Positions 8,638 to 17,647 are shown, counted from the first letter of the stretch. The stretch is 64,000 bases of DNA from CAVYXZ01 sp965223835 (GCA_965223835.1 CBDCXQ010000001.1:1674001-1738000), one strand, 5' to 3'. Numbers and translations are program-made. Notes: generated from the letters alone by a model not told the origin.

Positions 8638-10182
8638 TCAGATTTGTTTATCCGCAAAAGTCTTGATTAAACTGCGACCGGTCATTTCCGCTGGTTGTTC
8701 CAGCCCCAGCAAATCCAAAACGGTCGGCGCGACATCAGCTAACTTGCCGTGCGTATAGAGTTCATAATAACCCGCGCCGATCACAAACATGGACACTGGC
8801 CCCACCGTATGATAGGTGTGAGCTTCACCGGTTGCCAGGTCAATCATCCGTTCACAATTGCCATGGTCGGCGGTTACAATCGCAACACCGCCTTTCGCCA
8901 GGATTTTCTCAACCAGTTGTCCAGCACAGTTATCGACACATTCTACCGCTTTGATCGCCGCTTCGAGCGATCCAGTATGACCAACCATATCCGGGTTGGC
9001 GAAGTTAATGAGCAGAAAATCATCGTCGTGGGTGTCGAGTCGTTCTAAGGTTGCGGCGGTGAGTTCCGGGGCGCTCATTTCAGGTTGCAGATCGTAGGTG
9101 GCTACTTTGGGTGACGGGACGATCTTGCGGTCTTCGCCCGGCCAGGGGTCCTCGATACGACCATTGAAGAAGAACGTGACGTGAGGGTATTTCTCAGTTT
9201 CGGCGGAGTGATACTGCTGCTTGCCATGTTTGCTCAGCCACTCCGCCAGCGTATTGGTCGGTTGTTCGACCGGGAAAAGAACCTTGACTGGCAGACTATC
9301 CATATATTCGGTAAACGTAATCACATTTAAGTCTGGCACGAAGTCGAAATGGTCTGCGCCCTCGAAGTCCTCGAATACACACGCCTGCACCAGTTGGCGA
9401 AGCCGGTCGGCACGGAAGTTATAGAATATCACCGCGTCACCAGCGGTGAGTTTCAAATTGTCATCATCGCCAATCACCGTCGGTACAATAAATTCATCGG
9501 TAACATCTTGATTATACGATTGCTGAAGCGCCGCGCCCGCACTTGCCGCCTGTTCCCCTGTGCGTTTGACGATGGCGTCAAAGGCTTTTTGTGTGCGCTC
9601 CCAGCGTTTATCGCGGTCCATCGCATAATAGCGCCCGCTTACTGTCGCAATGCGCCCGACACCGACGTCATTGACCTTCTTTTCCAAGTTATCCAGAAAA
9701 CCACGACCGCTGGTGGTGGGGGTATCCCGACCATCGGTAATCACATGCACCACCGGGTCAACGCCCCGTGACTGTGCGATCTCCAGCAGGGCGTGCAGGT
9801 GACTCTGATGACTGTGAACCCCACCGGGACCTAATAAGCCAATGAGATGGAGATTCTTGCCCGCTGCTTTGACCGTTTCCATCGTATCGATAAGCTGCTG
9901 ATCCTGGGCCAGCGACCCGTCTTTAATCGCCAGGTCGATCCGTGTAATGTCCTGATAAACAACCCGGCCTGCACCGAGGTTCAAATGTCCGACTTCCGAA
10001 TTCCCCATTTGGTCGGGCACGAGACCGACGTATTCGCCCGATGTATGCACAACTGCGCGTTCGCGAGTCTGCAACCAGTTGTCAAAATTGGAGGTATTCC
10101 CCAACGCGACTGCATTGCCCGTTGCCATCTCACGAATACCCCATCCATCCAGAATAATCAACATCACAGGCTTGTGCGCCAT
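8638..10182 (-). CDS. gpmI: 2,3-bisphosphoglycerate-independent phosphoglycerate mutase
   Basis: Glycolytic enzyme that interconverts 3- and 2-phosphoglycerate in the cytosol with a phosphoserine intermediate and two metal ions. The 514-residue length is normal. Visible motifs are LDGWG with metal ligand Asp12, GNSEVGH with catalytic Ser62, VITDGRDTPTTSG, and the C-terminal ADHGNCE metal site. The ATG at 10182 is chosen (GGGGAG upstream, protein begins MAHKPVMLIILDGWG) over a longer frame to 10242. First gene of a gpmI-thuA-like operon, divergent from secG. Confidence 0.95.
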   Translation of the reverse strand: MAHKPVMLIILDGWGIREMATGNAVALGNTSNFDNWLQTRERAVVHTSGEYVGLVPDQMGNSEVGHLNLGAGRVVYQDITRIDLAIKDGSLAQDQQLIDTMETVKAAGKNLHLIGLLGPGGVHSHQSHLHALLEIAQSRGVDPVVHVITDGRDTPTTSGRGFLDNLEKKVNDVGVGRIATVSGRYYAMDRDKRWERTQKAFDAIVKRTGEQAASAGAALQQSYNQDVTDEFIVPTVIGDDDNLKLTAGDAVIFYNFRADRLRQLVQACVFEDFEGADHFDFVPDLNVITFTEYMDSLPVKVLFPVEQPTNTLAEWLSKHGKQQYHSAETEKYPHVTFFFNGRIEDPWPGEDRKIVPSPKVATYDLQPEMSAPELTAATLERLDTHDDDFLLINFANPDMVGHTGSLEAAIKAVECVDNCAGQLVEKILAKGGVAIVTADHGNCERMIDLATGEAHTYHTVGPVSMFVIGAGYYELYTHGKLADVAPTVLDLLGLEQPAEMTGRSLIKTFADKQI

Positions 10183-10247
10183 GTGTTCTCCCCAATGTCT
10201 ATGATCGCGTCTCATTTGTAACACGCCCTGCGGTAACGTCAAGAGCC

Positions 10248-10276
10248 TTGATGATCGTTTATGCCAATGCTATACT
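10248..10276 (+). promoter_or_regulatory. Sigma-70 type promoter for secG
   Basis: TTGATG, 17 bases, TATACT, with a TG one base before the -10 box (extended -10). It would start transcription about 25 bases before the secG ATG. Confidence 0.6.
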
Positions 10277-10307
10277 GCTCTGGTTCAGTCGGTTGCAGGA
10301 GTGATAC

Positions 10308-10541
10308 ATGAATATCCAAGGTGCGCTGCAAATCGCGGCGGTTATTGTGTCAGTTTTGTTGACAATTTTGATTCTCCTCCAGGTCAAAGGCGGCGGCCTG
10401 GGTAGTTTACTGGGCGGTGACGCGGGTGGTGGGATTACGCGCACGCGCCGTGGCCTGGAAAAAACTCTGTATCAGTTGACAATTGTGATGTCGATTGTGT
10501 TTATGGCGATTTCGATTGTTGCCGTGCTGGTGTTCCAGTAA
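10308..10541 (+). CDS. secG: Preprotein translocase subunit SecG
   Basis: Small membrane subunit that stimulates SecYEG protein export. The 77-residue protein has two membrane segments (about 5-25 and 55-76) joined by the family signature loop (LLQVKGGGLGSLLGG then TRRGLEKTLY). CAGGAG lies 7 bases before the ATG. The following gene, an exported solute-binding protein, starts 42 bases downstream and may be cotranscribed. Confidence 0.9.
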   Translation: MNIQGALQIAAVIVSVLLTILILLQVKGGGLGSLLGGDAGGGITRTRRGLEKTLYQLTIVMSIVFMAISIVAVLVFQ

Positions 10542-10583
10542 ATTTGCTGGTGGCACACGCGTAAGCCAGTTGCCAGAGGTCGA

Positions 10584-12398
10584 ATGATGCTGCGGGGATT
10601 TCGCTGGCAATTGCTTGCGCTGCTGATTGCTGCTGGGCTATTTACGGTTACGCTTGTGAATCGGCTCAATAGCCCGGTTCTACCACAACCGACTGCTTCG
10701 AGTGAACCCACAGCAACCAACCCGGCAACGCAACTCCCAACCGTTACCCCGAATGCTGGTGTTTTGATTCAACCAGAAAATCAGACGAGCGAGGTCAAAA
10801 CGTTTCGTGAGGGACTTATTGGCACCGTTCAGCGGTTGAACCCGCTCCTGGTTGAACTTAATCCGGTCGAACAAGATATTACTTCACTTATTTTTGAAGG
10901 CCTTACCCGTAATAATGCCTATGGCGAACCCGAACCTTCACTGGCAAAGGAATGGGTGATTTCGCCGAATCGTCTCGAATATGTTGTTACGCTGCGCGAT
11001 GATATCTTATGGCAGGATGGTATTCCCTTTACGGCGACAGATGTGGCCTTTACGATGGCACTCCTACGTGCCCCTGGCTTCCCTGGCTCGGAAGCGGTTG
11101 GTGACTTCTGGCGCACGGTCGAAACCGAGCAACTCGGCTCACATCTGGTGCGGTTTCGCCTCACGCAACCGTTGGGTAGTTTCCTGGATAAACTCCGAGT
11201 AGGCATGTTGCCAGAACATGCATTGCGCGGTGTTCCGGCGGACCAGTTGGCAACTCATTCGTTTAACCTGTCACCTATCGGGACCGGTCCTTACCAGCTT
11301 GAAGCGCTGCGTACCGCTGATAATAACACCATAACGCAGATCGACCTGCGCGTCGCACCGGTGTTTCGACAACGACCTGCTGGTGAAACCGGCTATGCGA
11401 TTGATCGGCTCAGCTTCCATTTTTATCCGCGTTTCGATGACGCCCTGGCCGCCCTCACGAGCAATGCAATTGATGGATTAGCCAGTCGTAATCGCCATGA
11501 GCGGGCTGCACTGTTAACCACGAGTCCAATAGATTTCAACACGGCAACCACGCTGGAACCCACATTGGGTGTCCTGATTTTTAACTGGCAACGTGATGAA
11601 ACTCGTTATTTCCGCGAACAACGGGTGCGGCTAGCACTCGAAACGGGTATTGACCGAACCTCGGTTATTGAGCGCTGGTTGTTCAACAGTGCGGTGCGGG
11701 CGGATAGTCCCTTATGGCCGGGGTCATGGGCTTACGAAGCAAACCTGGAATGGCCCCCCAGCGATCTCACGGTTGCCCGTTTTTTGCTAGAAACGGCAAA
11801 CCTTAGCCTGCCTGATAATCGTGAAGCTGACAGTGAAACACCGTCTGAAGATGTTGCCGACGAAGCGGCAGCGCGTGCTGAGCCAACCGCCGTGCCCTAT
11901 CTGGCAAGTTTTAGCATCTTGACACCTGAAGACCCGACGCTTGAGAACATGTTGCAGGAAGTCGCGGTCCAGTGGTCCCAATTGAATCTCAATGTCATAA
12001 TTGAGGCGGTGCCAGCGGCTATTTATCATCAGCGATTGACCAGTGGCGCGTTCGATATGGCGCTGGTAGAGCTATCATTGGGGGACAGCGCCGATCCCGA
12101 TGTTTACGATTTCTGGCACCAGGGTCAGTATCCCGATGGGCTAAATTACGGTGGGGCGTCGGATTCACGCATCAGTGAAATGTTAGAAAAGGCACGCCGT
12201 GACCCAAGCGGCATCAATCGCAGTCTGCACTATGCCGCGTTTCAGCAGACGTTTGTGGAGCGCGCAATTGCAATCCCATTGTATTATCCATTGTTCACTT
12301 ATGTTACATCGGCGTCTGTGTCTGGCGTTCAATTGGGTTTTATAGGCCGTCCGGCAGATCGTTTCCGAACCCTGCAACATTGGCAACTTGGTGACTAA
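10584..12398 (+). CDS. ABC transporter solute-binding protein, family 5 (peptide/nickel type)
   Basis: Extracytoplasmic binding protein of 604 residues for an oligopeptide-type ABC importer. It has an N-terminal hydrophobic anchor or signal (LLALLIAAGLFTVTL) without a lipobox, then a Thr/Pro-rich spacer. The SBP_bac_5 pattern follows: IFEGLTRNN, YVVTLRDDILWQDG, and a C-terminal YDFWHQGQYPDGLNYGG stretch. Start ATG at 10584 or 10587. No permease or ATPase genes are adjacent, so it is an orphan. Its last four bases (CTAA) overlap the end of the convergent CoA-transferase-like gene. Confidence 0.85.
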   Translation: MMLRGFRWQLLALLIAAGLFTVTLVNRLNSPVLPQPTASSEPTATNPATQLPTVTPNAGVLIQPENQTSEVKTFREGLIGTVQRLNPLLVELNPVEQDITSLIFEGLTRNNAYGEPEPSLAKEWVISPNRLEYVVTLRDDILWQDGIPFTATDVAFTMALLRAPGFPGSEAVGDFWRTVETEQLGSHLVRFRLTQPLGSFLDKLRVGMLPEHALRGVPADQLATHSFNLSPIGTGPYQLEALRTADNNTITQIDLRVAPVFRQRPAGETGYAIDRLSFHFYPRFDDALAALTSNAIDGLASRNRHERAALLTTSPIDFNTATTLEPTLGVLIFNWQRDETRYFREQRVRLALETGIDRTSVIERWLFNSAVRADSPLWPGSWAYEANLEWPPSDLTVARFLLETANLSLPDNREADSETPSEDVADEAAARAEPTAVPYLASFSILTPEDPTLENMLQEVAVQWSQLNLNVIIEAVPAAIYHQRLTSGAFDMALVELSLGDSADPDVYDFWHQGQYPDGLNYGGASDSRISEMLEKARRDPSGINRSLHYAAFQQTFVERAIAIPLYYPLFTYVTSASVSGVQLGFIGRPADRFRTLQHWQLGD

Positions 12399-13210
12399 AG
12401 CGTTCCCTCGGCTTGCAGAATAGCCCGCAGCAATTCTTTCCGGGCGCTGCCGCCCAATGTTTCCAGTTTTCGCACGCCTAGTGGGTCAATGTCTTCACGT
12501 AACAATCGAAGTTCTTCGGCAGCTGGCAGCGGCGTCTCGTGCACATCGGGAGCAATTTCCAGCTTGAAACCAGTTTTTTTCTGGATGCGGTCCACCGTCA
12601 CGCCAGGATGGTGACTGATGAGGCGCATTCGCCCGTTGGCCCAGTCGAATTGGCCCAGGTCACTGATGAGGTAATGTGGGCCGCTGCCCCGTTTGCGCTG
12701 GGGAACGTGTCCCAGGCCACTGACAAAATCCACTTTTTCAACAAACGTTACGCGTGAATGGCGCGGCACATACAGATAAACGTGATTGGAATAGGTGGTG
12801 ACATCCGGGATGCCACCGGTTCCTGGCAAACGCAGCCGCGGGCGGTGATAATCTTTGCCGATTGCGATATTGTTGGAGTTGCCGTTGGCATCGACCTGGG
12901 CTGGTCGAAAGAATTCTTTGGGATTATAGGCTGGCAACAGTTCTGCCGCTGCTGTCGCAAAACCGACATTGAGCAGCGACTTTCCCAACCATAGATCCTC
13001 GGTGCGGCCAACGGCCAGCGGTGCCCATTCACGGCAGATAGACTGCCCAATGGCGGAGGCGAAACGGACATTGGGGGCGTGAGTACACTGCGCCAGGATA
13101 AAACCAGCCATCACCAGTGGCGTATTGATGCCTTGTGCCAGCACTTCGCCATCGACAACCTGGCGGGCAATACAGACTGAAATAAGTTCATCAATGGTAT
13201 AGTCGTTCAT
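12395..13210 (-). CDS. CoA-transferase subunit beta family (GctB/IpdB-like)
   Basis: A 271-residue member of the family I CoA-transferase beta fold. The IAPDVHETPLP and DPLGVRKLETLGG region near the C-terminus is typical of GctB/IpdB-like proteins. The usual SENG-type catalytic glutamate motif of acetate/succinate transferases is not visible; the equivalent region reads SAIGQSICREWAPLAVGRTED. IpdB-type proteins act as ring-opening hydrolases with IpdA, so transferase activity is uncertain. No alpha subunit is adjacent, which is odd because the two are usually cotranscribed. Convergent overlap of four bases with the upstream solute-binding gene. Confidence 0.7.
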   Translation of the reverse strand: MNDYTIDELISVCIARQVVDGEVLAQGINTPLVMAGFILAQCTHAPNVRFASAIGQSICREWAPLAVGRTEDLWLGKSLLNVGFATAAAELLPAYNPKEFFRPAQVDANGNSNNIAIGKDYHRPRLRLPGTGGIPDVTTYSNHVYLYVPRHSRVTFVEKVDFVSGLGHVPQRKRGSGPHYLISDLGQFDWANGRMRLISHHPGVTVDRIQKKTGFKLEIAPDVHETPLPAAEELRLLREDIDPLGVRKLETLGGSARKELLRAILQAEGTL

Positions 13211-13382
13211 GAAGAAAGTCTACCTGCCATTCGCCACAGCCCATAGGCTCAAATTTATTATGCCCGTTTAGTTTTATAGAGCGACATAAACGGTCTGGAT
13301 TCTATGAGTAGATATTCGCTACATTTGAACGAACTATGTTAAAATGCCAGCAGGTCTTGAAAAACTAGCGAGGATTCAGGCG

Positions 13383-13871
13383 ATGTCTGTCATTACGATA
13401 TTGAAGCAAGCCGACATTTTCTATGAACTGACCAACACACAGCTTGAACTGGTGGCTTCAATCTGTGATGAACGGCATTATCAGGCCAGCGATATGGTAT
13501 TTGAGGAAAACTCGCCCGGTGCTGAACTCTATGTCATTGCCGACGGTGAAGTGGAAATTCTGTTAAACCCGGCCCTGCTTGGTAGAGAGGCTAAATTCAA
13601 TTCTGAAATTATAAGTACATTGCGGCGCGGGCAATCATTTGGCGAGGTGGCACTGGTTGATGAAGGCTTGCGGTCCGCTGGTGCACGCTGTTCTCAGCAA
13701 AATACGCACCTGATTGTTATTCCGCGTGATAAACTCATGTTGCTCTGCGATACCTATCCCCAACTTGGTTACCGCTTGATGCGTAATCTCGCAGCCGACC
13801 TGGCGATGAAGATGCGTAGTACCGATCTGCTGGTTCGCGAACAAATGACCTGGAGTCGGCCCGAAAGTTAA
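13383..13871 (+). CDS. Cyclic nucleotide-binding domain protein
   Basis: A 162-residue protein consisting almost only of a CAP-type cyclic nucleotide-binding domain: opening MSVITILKQADIFYEL, the turn PGAELYVIADGEVEILLN, and the phosphate-binding cassette RGQSFGEVALVDEG followed by RSAGARC. There is no helix-turn-helix, so it is not a complete Crp-type regulator; it may be a stand-alone sensor. The ATG at 13383 is preferred (GCGAGGA upstream) over 13344. A CBS-domain gene follows on the same strand after about 220 bases. Confidence 0.85.
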   Translation: MSVITILKQADIFYELTNTQLELVASICDERHYQASDMVFEENSPGAELYVIADGEVEILLNPALLGREAKFNSEIISTLRRGQSFGEVALVDEGLRSAGARCSQQNTHLIVIPRDKLMLLCDTYPQLGYRLMRNLAADLAMKMRSTDLLVREQMTWSRPES

Positions 13872-13897
13872 GCCAATAACATGAGCTGAGTGGATTG

Positions 13898-13925
13898 AAA
13901 TGCATGGCTAGCGTCGTGCATTTTT
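13898..13925 (+). terminator. Weak Rho-independent terminator after the cNMP-binding gene
   Basis: AAATGCA and TGCATTT form a 7-bp stem with a 12-base loop; the T-run overlaps the 3' arm. A second small hairpin (TTTCGG/CCGAAA) lies near 13972-13988. The rest of the gap to 14094 shows no gene. Confidence 0.45.
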
Positions 13926-14094
13926 TGATTCCGTGGTTTGATTTTTGTTTGCACCGCCTATCGGCTTTTACTTTCGGGGGGATCCGAAATTTGCTGAACC
14001 AAAAATTTAATATTACCGCCTACAGGTGTGTATATTGACTGTCACACTCTAAAAGGGGGATACTGAATATAAAGGCCCGCAGGAGGTGCAGGTC

Positions 14095-14550
14095 ATGTCA
14101 AAGCAAGTTTTGGTTAAGACATGGATGGGTCCGGTCAAAACGGTGAAGGTGAATACACCATTGCGCCGAGCGGTGGAGATTATGCGGCAGGCCGATGTGC
14201 AGTGTTTGATTGTGTTAGCTAACAATGATATTGTGGGCATCATCACCATGGGTGACATTCGTGCTGCGCTGCCCGGCGACGACACTACCCGTACTATTTG
14301 GGACATCAACAATACGTGGGAACACATTACGGTTCGTCAGCTTATGTCTGATCGAGTGATTACCATTCGGCCTCATGCCAATGTAGTGACTGCAGCCAGC
14401 GTCATGCTGCGTAATAATGTTAGCCGCTTGCCGGTGGTCGATCGTCATGGTCGTCTGGTGGGTATCATCTCTAGTTTCGACATCTACCGGATGCTGGCTC
14501 AAACCCGTCAAGATAACATCGCGCATGATGAAGTCGTTGTGACAGCTTGA
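14095..14550 (+). CDS. Tandem CBS-domain protein
   Basis: A 151-residue cytosolic protein made of two CBS motifs (about residues 5-60 and 78-140), a module that binds adenosine nucleotides and regulates partner proteins. Typical phrases are LRRAVEIMRQADVQCLIV with VGIITMGDIR, and RLPVVDRHGRLVGIISSFDI. AGGAGGT lies 7 bases before the ATG at 14095; the frame could extend to GTG 14086 but that overlaps the ribosome site. Target unknown. It lies just upstream of the argG leader but is separated by a promoter. Confidence 0.88.
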   Translation: MSKQVLVKTWMGPVKTVKVNTPLRRAVEIMRQADVQCLIVLANNDIVGIITMGDIRAALPGDDTTRTIWDINNTWEHITVRQLMSDRVITIRPHANVVTAASVMLRNNVSRLPVVDRHGRLVGIISSFDIYRMLAQTRQDNIAHDEVVVTA

Positions 14551-14588
14551 GTATTGGGGTTAATATCGTTCACGATTCCATAAGTCCC

Positions 14589-14616
14589 TTGACATTCAGC
14601 CCGCACACGGTAAACT
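14589..14616 (+). promoter_or_regulatory. Promoter of the argG attenuator leader
   Basis: TTGACA, 16 bases, TAAACT. The -10 box ends 7 bases before the ATG of the leader peptide at 14624, so transcription would start at or next to that ATG, giving a leaderless leader-peptide mRNA. Confidence 0.6.
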
Positions 14617-14623
14617 CACAATC

Positions 14624-14698
14624 ATGATTGGGAAAGCGTTCACATACACACGCCGCAGCCGCCAGAACCATGCCTTGATTACAGGTTTGGTGGTTTAG
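14624..14698 (+). CDS. Arginine leader peptide for attenuation of argGH
   Basis: A 24-codon reading frame starting MIGKAFTYT, then Arg-Arg-Ser-Arg (CGC CGC AGC CGC at 14651-14662), ending at TAG 14696-14698. Three of four consecutive codons are Arg, and the frame lies directly upstream of a terminator and argG, as expected for a ribosome-stalling control peptide. No Shine-Dalgarno is present, but the promoter places the transcript start at the ATG. The peptide is read for control, probably not for function. Identification rests on architecture rather than homology. Confidence 0.72.
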   Translation: MIGKAFTYTRRSRQNHALITGLVV

Positions 14699-14759
14699 GC
14701 GTTCAGACGTTTAACCCCAGAGTGAGCGATAAGCCCCGAACCTGTTTCGGGGTTTTTTT
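14681..14759 (+). promoter_or_regulatory. Attenuator: antiterminator segment and terminator before argG
   Basis: The terminator is CCCCGAA (14734-14740) with TTCGGGG (14746-14752), followed by seven T. ACAGGTT at 14681-14687 is perfectly complementary to AACCTGT at 14739-14745, which overlaps the terminator 5' arm and loop. A ribosome stalled on the Arg codons (14651-14662) leaves 14681-14687 free to form the antiterminator. A ribosome reaching the stop at 14698 covers it and lets the terminator form. Pairing was done by eye. Confidence 0.75.
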
Positions 14760-14779
14760 ATGGCATTTGGAGGAAGATT

Positions 14780-16048
14780 GTGGCAGAGAAGCAAGGTGTC
14801 AAAAAGGTTGTGTTGGCCTACAGCGGCGGGCTGGATACCTCAGTAATTGTGCCCTGGTTGCGCAATAACTATGGCGATTGTGAGGTGATCTGTTTTTGTG
14901 CAGATTTGGGCCAGGAAGAGGAACTGGACGGGCTTGAGGATAAGGCGCTAAAGTCTGGTGCCAGCAAGCTGTATATCCGGGACCTGCGCGAGGAATTTCT
15001 GACCGATTTCGTGTTTCCAACGATGCAGGCCGGGGCTGTTTATGAGCGTGAGTATTTACTGGGAACCTCATTTGCCCGACCGCTCATCGCCAAGCATCTG
15101 GTCGAAATTGCCGAAATCGAAGGGGCCGACGCGCTGGCGCATGGCTGCACCGGCAAAGGTAACGATCAAGTCCGCTTTGAACTGACCGCAACGGCCCTTA
15201 ATCCCAAATTGACGGTAATTGCGCCCTGGCGTGAATGGGAAATCCGCAGCCGGGAAGATGCGTTAGCCTATGCTGAGGAATTCAATGTACCAGTCTCACA
15301 CACGGAGAAGGATATATACAGTCGGGACCGCAACATCTTTCACCTGAGCCATGAAGGTGGTCTGCTGGAAAATCCCTGGAATGAACCTGAAGAAGATATG
15401 TTCAAGCTGACGAACAGCCCGGAGGAAGCCCCAGATACCCCGGCCTATGTTGAAATCGGCTTTGAGAAGGGAGTGCCGGTTAGCCTTGATGGTGAAGAAA
15501 TATCGGCTGTTGACCTGTTTGTCCGGTTAAATAAACTGGCTGGTCAACATGGGGTTGGCCGGGCTGATATTGTTGAAAATCGGTTGGTTGGTATGAAGAG
15601 TCATGGCGTGTATGAGACTCCGGCGGGAACGTTACTGCGGCGGGCACATCAAGCGCTGGAGAGCATCACGCTTGACAAACACACAATGCATTACAAAGAC
15701 TTCGTTGCCGTGAAATATGCCGAACTGGTTTATAACGGCCTATGGTACACGCGCTTGCGGGAGGCACTTGATGCCTTTGTGCAGATTACGCAGGAACAGG
15801 TGACCGGTACCGTGCGCATTAAATTGTACAAAGGTAATATTATCATCGCCGGACGCCAGAGTGCCTTCAGTCTCTACCGGGAAGATTATGCTTCGTTCGG
15901 TGAGGAAGATGTCTATAATCAGAAAGATGCTGAAGGCTTTATCACACTCTTCGGTTTACCCATGAAGGTTGAAGCCTTGCTATCGATTGATGGCGGTGGT
16001 GCCAGCCGCTATCGCAAACCCGATTACAGCAAATTCAAGCGGGATTAA
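14780..16048 (+). CDS. argG: Argininosuccinate synthase
   Basis: Joins citrulline and aspartate with ATP to give argininosuccinate, the penultimate step of arginine synthesis, in the cytosol. The 422-residue protein has the PP-loop VLAYSGGLDTSV near residue 12, the HGCTGKGNDQVRFE motif and the SREDALAYAEE region. The start is GTG at 14780 with TTGGAGGAAG just upstream. It follows an attenuator with Arg codons and precedes argH by 80 bases, so the pair forms an arginine-controlled operon. Other arg genes are not in the window. Confidence 0.96.
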   Translation: MAEKQGVKKVVLAYSGGLDTSVIVPWLRNNYGDCEVICFCADLGQEEELDGLEDKALKSGASKLYIRDLREEFLTDFVFPTMQAGAVYEREYLLGTSFARPLIAKHLVEIAEIEGADALAHGCTGKGNDQVRFELTATALNPKLTVIAPWREWEIRSREDALAYAEEFNVPVSHTEKDIYSRDRNIFHLSHEGGLLENPWNEPEEDMFKLTNSPEEAPDTPAYVEIGFEKGVPVSLDGEEISAVDLFVRLNKLAGQHGVGRADIVENRLVGMKSHGVYETPAGTLLRRAHQALESITLDKHTMHYKDFVAVKYAELVYNGLWYTRLREALDAFVQITQEQVTGTVRIKLYKGNIIIAGRQSAFSLYREDYASFGEEDVYNQKDAEGFITLFGLPMKVEALLSIDGGGASRYRKPDYSKFKRD

Positions 16049-16069
16049 AACAGTAATCTGCTTTGTGAA

Positions 16070-16091
16070 GGGGTACGGGATGCCGTGCCCC
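16070..16091 (+). promoter_or_regulatory. Intergenic hairpin between argG and argH
   Basis: GGGGTACGG, loop GATG, CCGTGCCCC: a 9-bp stem with one T-G wobble and no T-run. It lies 37 bases before argH. It resembles the hairpin before cimA (26165-26188), which also has GGGTAC and GTGCCC arms. It may stabilise or process the mRNA. Confidence 0.5.
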
Positions 16092-16128
16092 ATACCGGAT
16101 ATTCACACATCTTCTTGGGAGAAAAAAT

Positions 16129-17508
16129 ATGAGTTTGTGGGGCGGACGCTTTACCGAGCCAACGGACGACGATCTGCGCGCCTTAAATGACAGTATTGGT
16201 TTCGACCAGCGTCTGTATCGTGAGGACATCGCTGGGAGTATCGCTTATGCCCGGGCCATTGCGGCGGCAGGGGTGATTACAGCGGCTGAGGCTGAAATCA
16301 TTATCAATGGCTTGCAGCAAGTCCAGCACGAATTTGACAACGACTTATTTGAATTAAAAATTGGCGATGAAGATATTCACACCGCCGTTGAGCGGCGTCT
16401 GACGGAAATAGTGGGTGATGTCGGCGGCAAACTCCACACGGGACGCAGCCGCAACGATCAAGTCGCGACTGATTTCCGCTTATGGGTGATGAATGCCCAG
16501 GCCAATCTCGATCAGCAGATTGCGCTGCTCCAACAGGCACTTATTGAACAGGCTGAACAGCATTTGCACACGGTTATGCCCGGTTATACGCATTTACAAC
16601 CGGCACAACCCATCACGTTGGCCCACTGGTTAATGAGTTTTTTTTGGATGCTGGCTCGGGATCGTGAGCGGCTACGTGATTCACAGCGGCGGACAGCCAT
16701 CCTACCGTTAGGGTCCGGCGCACTTTCAGGAACACCTTACCACATCAACCGCCAACAGTTGGCAGATGAACTTGGTTTTTCTTCGTATAGTCAAAACAGT
16801 CTTGATGGTGTCAGTGATCGAGATTTTGTCGCCGAAACCCTGTTTTCTCTGGCGTTAATGGGCACCCATCTAAGCCGCCTGGCCGAGGACATCATCATCT
16901 ATAGCAATCCACTATTTGGCTATATTACGTTGCATGATCGTTATAGCACCGGTTCTAGCCTCATGCCTCAAAAGCGCAATGCTGACCCAATGGAATTGAC
17001 GCGTGGTAAAGCGGGGCGGTTGATTGGTCATCTGACTGGTTTGTTGGCAACCCTGAAAGGCTTGCCCAGTACTTATAACAAAGATTTGCAAGAGGACAAA
17101 GAGTCCCTGTTTGATGCCATCGACACGGTGCAACATCTGCTGCCAGTTATCACCGCCATTATCAACACGTTACAAGTTAATCCGGAAAATCTGCGGGCGG
17201 CATTAGACGACGAAATGCTGGCTACTGAACTGGCCGATTATCTGGTTAATAAAGGGATGCCCTTCAGGCAAGCGCATCATGTGGTGGGGGAAGTGGTGCA
17301 GGTCGCTCAACATGAAAAGCTGAAGTTATCACAGATACCGTTGAACATGCTCACGCCATTATCAGACCTATTTGCTGACGATGTTGCAGTTGTATTTGAT
17401 TTTGATGCAGCAGTGGCGCGGCGCAGGTCTCCAGGCGGCACGGCACCGGCGGCGGTCAAAGTCCAAATTGATAACGCCCAGCAGTGGTTGGCAACTCACA
17501 GCCTCTAG
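16129..17508 (+). CDS. argH: Argininosuccinate lyase
   Basis: Cleaves argininosuccinate to arginine and fumarate. The 459-residue length is typical. Key motifs are LHTGRSRNDQVATD near residue 105, the MPGYTHLQPAQP segment, and the fumarase-superfamily signature GSSLMPQKRNADPME with the catalytic serine pair Ser276-Ser277. GGGAG lies about 8 bases before the ATG. Second gene of the argGH operon. Confidence 0.96.
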   Translation: MSLWGGRFTEPTDDDLRALNDSIGFDQRLYREDIAGSIAYARAIAAAGVITAAEAEIIINGLQQVQHEFDNDLFELKIGDEDIHTAVERRLTEIVGDVGGKLHTGRSRNDQVATDFRLWVMNAQANLDQQIALLQQALIEQAEQHLHTVMPGYTHLQPAQPITLAHWLMSFFWMLARDRERLRDSQRRTAILPLGSGALSGTPYHINRQQLADELGFSSYSQNSLDGVSDRDFVAETLFSLALMGTHLSRLAEDIIIYSNPLFGYITLHDRYSTGSSLMPQKRNADPMELTRGKAGRLIGHLTGLLATLKGLPSTYNKDLQEDKESLFDAIDTVQHLLPVITAIINTLQVNPENLRAALDDEMLATELADYLVNKGMPFRQAHHVVGEVVQVAQHEKLKLSQIPLNMLTPLSDLFADDVAVVFDFDAAVARRRSPGGTAPAAVKVQIDNAQQWLATHSL

Positions 17509-17578
17509 CTACATTGTATAAAATCGCCATATTTTCACTATTATTTTGCATGAACTTGTGCCAACTGGTATCAGGGCC

Positions 17579-17607
17579 TTGACACACTGACGATTGCTGG
17601 TTACGCT
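17579..17607 (+). promoter_or_regulatory. Promoter of the ilv leader
   Basis: TTGACA, 17 bases, TACGCT. Predicted start near 17614, about 34 bases before the leader-peptide ATG. The CCTTGACA core is shared with the argG leader promoter. Confidence 0.55.
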
Positions 17608-17647
17608 TATCACAAGTGGCAAAAATGTTTGGTAAATGTTGACCAGA

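Noticed and set aside
13999..14070. Promoter for the CBS-domain gene
   Set aside because: TTGACT at 14035 has no -10 box at acceptable spacing; candidates at 14061 and 14065 are 20 or more bases away.
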